In this document: positions 58,429-64,000 of the stretch, piece by piece
Numbering within the stretch: position 1 is the stretch's first letter
How the letters are laid out: each line of letters begins with the position of its first letter
NCBI GenBank assembly: GCA_035079385.1
Contig: JAVHKY010000059.1
Coordinates: forward strand, 2,220,001 to 2,284,000
Reading direction: 5' to 3'
Length of the DNA stretch: 64,000 nucleotides
Source: Aspidiotus rigidus
Lineage: Eukaryota > Arthropoda > Insecta > Hemiptera > Diaspididae
Program-made: the position numbers and the translations under genes
Notes under the pieces: model-generated
Databases searched by the model: none
What the model was told of the DNA's origin: nothing
What the model saw: the letters and a program-made list of their open reading frames with translations, nothing else

Positions 58429-59999
58429 CATTCATGGTGGGGCACTTCACCTGAAAAATTAGATAAATCAGTTTTTGACGTTGGAAAGAAGATCGAGGCA
58501 CCCTTCAGGAGCACATTGATCATTTTTATCCCGCTACATGCTTTATTTGATCTGTAGTATTTGAGAAAAACATCTGCCGTCCCAAGAAATTCCAATCCTG
58601 CTCTTTAGAGATGGTTTTTATGATTTACTCCGAAGAGACTCAGATTTGTTTGACTACCGTGAAAAAAAGAAGGATGAAGTATCAGGTGAATTTTCTGACT
58701 ACAGATGTGATTTAAAAGAGCAATTTTTCATAAATTCTAAGAAAAATGTGCCATTAGCGACAGGGAATATTTCGAAGATAGTGACTGACGCTCATCTCGT
58801 GAAAATTCACATCCGAGGATGGGGTATTTACGCGTTCGCCACAATCGGCGTCGGTTGGTCTCGATTCGATTTCTCCGATCAGCTCGATTTGGCTTCAACA
58901 AATTAGGTTTCCTATATTCGTAGGTTAGTTCGTGAGGCAAAATAGAAAAAAAAAACTGAAATTAGAAATTCGAGCGAAATTTTGCTAGAACAAAGGATTG
59001 TTGTTGCGTGCTTTTATCACGACGCGTCATGTTCAACTAGTATCGTATAATACAATGCATATACCTTCCGTATATTGTTTTGGCAATCTCCGTTGACGCC
59101 TACGATAGTGTTTTAATTACGACTTCGTGATAACTATTATTGTATGGTCATCGTTGGAAAGGCGGTGGAGGATCTGTTGTCATGTGTATGCGTAGAGGGA
59201 TACAAAAAGACTGCAATAAAGAGCTGTGCGTGCGTCCGAGCACAATAAACTGATATTCAAGTTCGTCTGTTCGCTACATGATACGAGCGATTATAAAACG
59301 TGCACTTTTCGCGACGCATAACAATAACGTTTGTGGGTGAAATGGTGGCGAATTGGAGCATCGCGTCGTCGCCCCTCCAAAAAATCTTGGGACGCGATGG
59401 AAAAATTGACACCGTTGGTACACAGATTCACGTCATTTCTTAACCTTGTCGAGCGAATGTTCCCATGAAATTTAGTATAGTCGCGTACGAAAACTCCCAA
59501 CACGTACGAAAGCCGACCATTTCATTCAAGCCACTGAAAACACGAATTATAATATGTTGTCATCGTTGATAAAACATTTGAGTTTCCTGTGTGCCGGAAA
59601 TGATTCTAATACGCGAATTGGTATTCGTGACGATCATTTGTTTTAATATTCATAATCAGGAGGAGCGAGCAGACATAAAGAGAGGGCGAACTAGCCGTGT
59701 ACCAGTTTGCAAAGCATGATTGTAAATCACGCGAATAATTCTCACGATGTAGCTGCCCACTGCATGGTAAATGAGTTGTTTGGAACAGGCATTTGGAAAT
59801 TCGTTGCTATACATGATTCGCAATAACTGGAGTGTACCTGGGTCGGGTGATTATTTATGGTGCAACTTTATAATCTACGAGAAAAGAGAAATCAAAGTCC
59901 ATCGGCCTGAGAAGGGAAACAAAGTTAGCAATCGCTGTGTTTAACGGAATTTCGAATTTGTTCTATCCTGGTGTGCCGATGAGACTTGAAGTAACTCAA
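58429..59999. other. Non-coding, no gene recognised
   Basis: The frame 58646-58906 (plus, 86 codons) shows no domain. The rest is ordinary, with moderate CpG. Confidence 0.4.
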
Positions 60000-60600
60000 A
60001 ATCTTTAATCAAAAGTGACGTGGGAAGTTCTGTCCACTTCTTCGGCAAACTCGATAAACCATGTCGATTGTCGATCGATACCCATCAGCGTCCTCAAAAT
60101 TGCTTCGATATATTGTTTGAAATTGACCTCACGTCGGCGTCGATATCAGGTCGATGTGTTTATTTCGAATCATTCGCCATGTCGATTCCAGATCAATTTT
60201 GAGTCTACTTCGCCAAATTTTTCACCGACCTGAAATCGAAGGCTCTGTGGCGTAAGTGGATTTGTAGTTTTCTCCCGCAAGTAATCGGGTGCGGATTTAG
60301 AAGACGATTTCAAGAGAGGATATTAACGACTTTTTTGATCTTCAACAAGCAGCAAAAAAAAAAGCTCTTTTGTTTCTCCCTGAATTCAATTCTCTTCCTC
60401 CTATTTTTCTTTTCTTTGGGGGGGGGGGGTGTCCCTGAGTCCCTCCCTCTGTAGATCCGCCCCTGTATAATGTACGGTGGAGTCGACATCAAGTCGATTT
60501 CTCCAAATTTCTTTATCAATCTGAAATCGACTGCTCTGTTGAGTCGATCAACAATCGATTTTGGGTGAAATTATATTGCCCATACAAAATAGATCATTTC
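60000..60600. repeat. GTCGA-rich degenerate repeat tract, second block
   Basis: Same words as at 56.4-57.8 kb (TGTCGATTGTCGATCGATAC, GATCAATTTTGAGTCTACTT, GAGTCGACATCAAGTCGATT), interrupted by a G-run near 60419. Confidence 0.6.
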
Positions 60601-60986
60601 AGCGACAAATCTTGAACTACATAAAAAAATGAATAAACATGTTTTTCAGAAGAAATGAGCTACAAATGTAGCACTGTAGTAAAGTATGATTGAACTTATA
60701 GAAAGAAGTGATCAACTTTCATGTTCGTACAAATTCGCGATCAATAATTAACTACAACGAAGGGTGTGTGTGATACAGGTTTGAAAGAAAGGATGAACTT
60801 GTACGTTAGGCGGTATCTACAATTCAGCGATAAATTACGAGTGTATTCTTGCATTCTTGCGTATGATACTGTACCTGCAGATGACGCGAGGACACCGTAC
60901 AGTCCCATTATTCCTTGAACATTGCTTCGACGTGCATCCTGTGTTTCCCTATATTCTATTGTGATTGATGAGTGAATTTTTTAAAA

Positions 60987-61310
60987 ATGACAGACGACGT
61001 TACTTATTCGTATGTTGATGATTTTTCCGCGAGCAATGACGACGAATGTGAAAGTGATGATGAGCCGAAGGTAAAAAGGAGGAGAGGACCGAATCGTGAA
61101 TGGATTCGAACTATGGTGTCGAAGAAGAAGTTCTTCGTCGTAAAGTCTGGGCGAAATCAACATCAAAAAGTACGGCTGACGGTACTAAAGTGATCTACCG
61201 GTGCACCGGAGGTCAATACAGAAGACGAGAATGTACCTCTAGGGCAAAAGCGGAAGCGGGGTCGCCCTTCAAAGGCCAAACGCGCCCTTCTATTATTTGA
61301 TGTTCAGTTC
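60987..61310 (+). pseudogene. Internally deleted MULE transposase derivative
   Basis: From ATG at 60987 the N-terminal acidic leader is like that of the MULE at 44 kb (MTDDVTYSYVDDFSASNDDE, then KRRRGPNREW). After a frameshift at ~61100 it continues with the zinc-binding segment (VIYRCTGGQYRRRECT). At ~61235 it passes directly, in a shifted frame, to LGQKRKRGRPSKAKRALLLF, the extreme C terminus of the same family. The whole DDE core and SWIM finger are missing. This is the structure of a deletion derivative (non-autonomous MULE). It is a different subfamily from the 44-kb copy by sequence. Confidence 0.82.
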
Positions 61311-61499
61311 TACTATTGTACCGCTCATCTACTATCAGCAAGTTCGATGTATTTTTTTGATGTTCAAATGTACTATTATATCGTCATTTCTTCGATTTTG
61401 AAGTGAAAATATATATCTGCTGCTGATTGTTCTTTTTTGACGGTATTTTCTTCTTCTCTGAAGTTCATATGTTCTATTTTGAAGTGCAGTTATTTCCCA

Positions 61500-62110
61500 C
61501 CCATCGATTTTTAGTTAGTTAGCTGGTCGACTTTGAATCTATTCCGAATCGACGTCAATTTAGAATCAATGTACAGTCGTCCTTTGCCACTTTTTGTTTG
61601 CTTGGAGACTGAATTGGTAGTCATAAATGTACAGCGAGGGCCATTGAGGATCTTAATTATGCTTGTCGAGTGCACCAATGGTTAAATCGACGTAATTTCA
61701 ACATCAATTTTCAGTCGACATTGAAATCTAATCCCAGAAATCTACTATTTTTGACCTCGATTCCGAAACCCTATCTGATTGTGCACTAGTCATTTGCTGA
61801 TGAGTGACGTGTAATCGACCCAAAATTGACGTCGAATCTGGTTTGAAATCGAGGTATACCGGGAATCCATTCAATTCCATAGTCGATGATCGATGATGAA
61901 GAGGAGCGATCGATTATGAGTCGACTTCCTGCAGTCATTTTTGGTCCATTTGCGGTCGACATCGTGTGGAACTCGATTTTGAGTCGTCTTTTGTTCGAAA
62001 TAACGAGTCAATTTGGAGTCGATTAGACGATTTGGAGTTGACATGGTTTGTCGGGAATCAATCGAAAATGGTGCGGAATTCGACTCCAAGTCGACCCTTA
62101 ATTTGTTTCA
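61500..62110. repeat. GTCGA-rich degenerate repeat tract, third block
   Basis: TCGAC/GTCGA words again at high density (GAATCGACGTCAATTTAGAA, GAGTCGATTAGACGATTTGG, TTCGACTCCAAGTCGACCC). Together with the second block it brackets the deleted MULE. Confidence 0.6.
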
Positions 62111-62149
62111 TTGACTCATTGTTGATTACAAAATTCAGTCTGCTTATGG

Positions 62150-62745
62150 CAAGGATGTTGGAGGCATAATTTTTTTTGGAGGCCTCCGCCTCCAGAACGA
62201 ATACAGAAAATTACTCTTCGACTTCGGTTGCCTCCAGTGGACACGTTTGGAGGCGCCTCCTGACCTCCAAAGTATGTCTCTGGAGGTGCCTCCAGCGCAA
62301 TTACCGAAATTGGAGAAAATGCTCCGGAGTTGGTGTCGGAGACGCCTCCGGAGGTACTTGTTACGTTGATCAGTGTATCCGGCTGTAACAAATTGGCCTA
62401 TCAGTGTTGCCAGATGACAGATGATTCTCAGAAGGAGTATTTAAAACTTTGGTTTTTATCAAAGTGGCTGAATGAGGTTTCAAGGAATAGAGCACTGAAA
62501 AAAGAAATGCCTCTTAAAGGGTTTTTGGAAGCACTTCCCAGCCTCTAGGTGGAAGCAAAGTACCTCTGGAGGCAAAATGCTTCAGCTTCCAAAACCTTAA
62601 TTTAAATACTCACTGTAGCACTCCGGAGGGCGGAGGCACTTTGGAGGTAGCTCCAGATGCCTCTAAAAGGGTCCTTGGAGGCTCCTCAGCCTTCAAAATT
62701 TCAGTTAGCATCTGCCTCCGCCTCCAAAGTGCCTCCAGGGCTTTT
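62150..62745. repeat. CCTCC/GGAGG-rich degenerate repeat
   Basis: GGAGGC, GCCTCC and CCTCCAGAG words recur every 10-30 bp on both strands (TTGGAGGCCTCCGCCTCCAG; GTTTGGAGGCGCCTCCTGAC), many forming short palindromes of the GGAGGCGCCTCC type. Old, imperfect array. The small frames in it are not genes. Confidence 0.7.
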
Positions 62746-62854
62746 GATATCCAATTTTTATGTCAACTGCAAATCGATATCAATTTCGAGTGAAATGGCG
62801 TCTGTTGACATGTTAACAGGGAACCTGTTTTATGGGGGGCTATTTGAGAAATCT

Positions 62855-62911
62855 GCCGTGCGCCGTCCGCCGTCCGCCGTCCGCCGTCCGCCGTCCGCCG
62901 TGCGCCGTCCA
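62855..62911. repeat. 7-bp microsatellite (CGCCGTC)n
   Basis: About eight copies of the heptamer CCGTCCG with two G variants at the edges. The same word occurs in two copies at 48628-48641. Confidence 0.95.
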
Positions 62912-62918
62912 GCGAAAA

Positions 62919-63773
62919 ACTTAGAAAAATTTCGACTCTCGAGCTATATATGATAGGAGGGGGACTTAGAAAAATTTCGATCTCGAGCCATATATGATAG
63001 GAGAGGGACTTAGAAAAATTTCGACTCTCGAGCTATATATGATAGGAGGGGGACTTAGAAAAATTTCGACTCTCGAGCCATATATGATAGGAGGGGGACT
63101 TAGAAAAATTTCGACTCTCGAGCCATATATGATAGGAGAGGGACTTAGAAAAATTTTGACTCTCGAGCTATATATGATAGAAGGGGGACTTAGAAAAAAT
63201 TTCGAATCTCGAGCTATAGATGATAGGAGGGGAACTTAGAAAAATTTCGACTCTCGAGCTATATATGATAGGAGGGGGACTTAGAAAAATTTCGACTCTC
63301 GAGCCATATATGATAGGAGGGGGACTTGGAAAAATTTCGACTCTCGAGCTATATATGATAGAAGGGGGACTTGGAAAAATTTCGACTCTCGAGCCATATA
63401 TGATAGGAGAGGGACTTGGAAAAAATTTCGACTCTCGAGCTATATATGATAGAAGGGGGGACTTAGAAAAAATTCGACTCTCGCGCCATATATGATAGGA
63501 GGGGGACTTAGAAAAATTTCGATCTCGAGCCATATATGATAGGAGAGGGACTTAGAAAAATTTCGACTCTCGAGCTATATATGATAGGAGGGGGACTTAG
63601 AAAAATTTCGATCTCGAGCCATATATGATAGGAGAGGGACTTAGAAAAATTTCGACTCTCGAGCTATATATGATAGAAGGGGGGACTTAGAAAAAATTCG
63701 ACTCTCGCGCCATATGTGATAGGAGAGGGACTTAGAAAAATTTCGACGCTCGAGCTATATATGATAGGAGGGG
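62919..63773. repeat. 45-bp satellite, about 19 copies
   Basis: The unit is ACTTAGAAAAATTTCGACTC then TCGAGC(T/C)ATATATGATAGG and AGGGGG, 45 bp. Variants alternate: CTCGAGCTATATATGATAG(G/A)AGGGGG versus CTCGAGCCATATATGATAGGAGAGGG, and sub-blocks of two to five units repeat late in the array, so recent unequal exchange is likely. 45 is a multiple of 3, so a 15-residue peptide repeat (MIGGGLRKISTLEPY) is open over several units on the plus strand and another on the minus; I do not regard these as genes. Divergence between units is low, so the array is young. Confidence 0.95.
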
Positions 63774-64000
63774 TTCTTCAAATCTAGGCTTCTTTGAATT
63801 TTCAATACCAAATCTCATTCGAATCATAAAACAGGTTCCCTGCGTTCCTCGTTTAACTTCGTTAAGGAAGCCGTCATTTTTCATATCTTTTCTGTACCCC
63901 CTACCCCATTGAAAATCCCTGGTCAAAATTCGAATTTTGCAAGGCCATCACTCCCTCCCCTTCCTGAGAGATGGCGACACTTTGGGGGAAATTCTCGATT
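63774..64000. repeat. Flank of the 45-bp satellite, shared with 49.0 kb
   Basis: Contains AACAGGTTCCCTGCGTTCCT and the following 23 bases (63830-63872), almost the same as 49026-49068. The remainder runs off the window; no gene seen. Confidence 0.55.

Noticed and set aside
62994..63533. Repeat proteins on both strands with a 15-residue period
   Set aside because: The 45-bp satellite keeps frames open by arithmetic; there is no start context, codon bias or domain.

Overview
The window looks like an intron-bearing, AT-rich animal genome, very probably an insect or another arthropod. Two conserved animal genes are recognisable from exons with good splice sites: the start of a KCTD9 gene on the minus strand (38.3-38.7 kb) and two DNA-binding-domain exons of a nuclear factor I gene on the plus strand (53.1-54.5 kb). 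Introns follow GT-AG, several are only 46-83 bp, and CpG is not strongly depleted. The species cannot be read from the sequence. Most of the 64 kb is transposon debris, satellite-like arrays and unrecognised non-coding DNA.

Left part (1-24 kb). A decayed Jockey-like LINE runs off the left edge, and an older reverse transcriptase scrap lies behind it. A second LINE remnant of an RNase H-bearing family is at 4.9-5.8 kb and a MITE at 7.1 kb. At 9.7-11.7 kb is a 42-bp tandem array with a ~318-bp higher-order period, split by a 461-bp element with long inverted ends. At 14.3-16.0 kb is a well-preserved 5'-truncated Penelope-like element (PLE) flanked by inverted terminal repeats and a perfect 14-bp target duplication. 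A FLYWCH zinc-finger gene is at 21.0-21.7 kb. Next to it is a 64-bp minisatellite interrupted by a second, different PLE remnant.

Middle part (24-47 kb). A candidate spliced gene lies at 24.3-26.7 kb, and unrecognised small ORFs at 28-30 kb include one with a Cys-rich tail. Several of these ORFs carry a single in-frame stop. A foldback element lies between two opposed copies of a ~180-bp repeat (30.1-32.6 kb), and a 600-bp MITE is at 33.4 kb. A four-exon tyrosine-recombinase (Crypton-like) gene with one nonsense codon is at 35.8-37.5 kb, followed by KCTD9 exons 1-3 and the terminal exon of another minus-strand gene. A third PLE remnant is at 40.3 kb and a decayed MULE transposase at 44.1-45.9 kb.

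Right part (48-64 kb). Two LINE fragments lie head to head around an A8T9 junction at 50.3 kb, followed by a 147-bp hAT-like MITE. The NFI exons come next and are followed by a three-copy ~470-bp tandem repeat. Beyond that is a long GTCGA-rich repetitive tract, inside which sits an internally deleted MULE relative. The window ends with a CCTCC-rich repeat, a 7-bp microsatellite and a 45-bp satellite of about 19 copies. The genes do not form a functional pathway: the window is two or three host genes set in layered mobile-element insertions, several of them nested.
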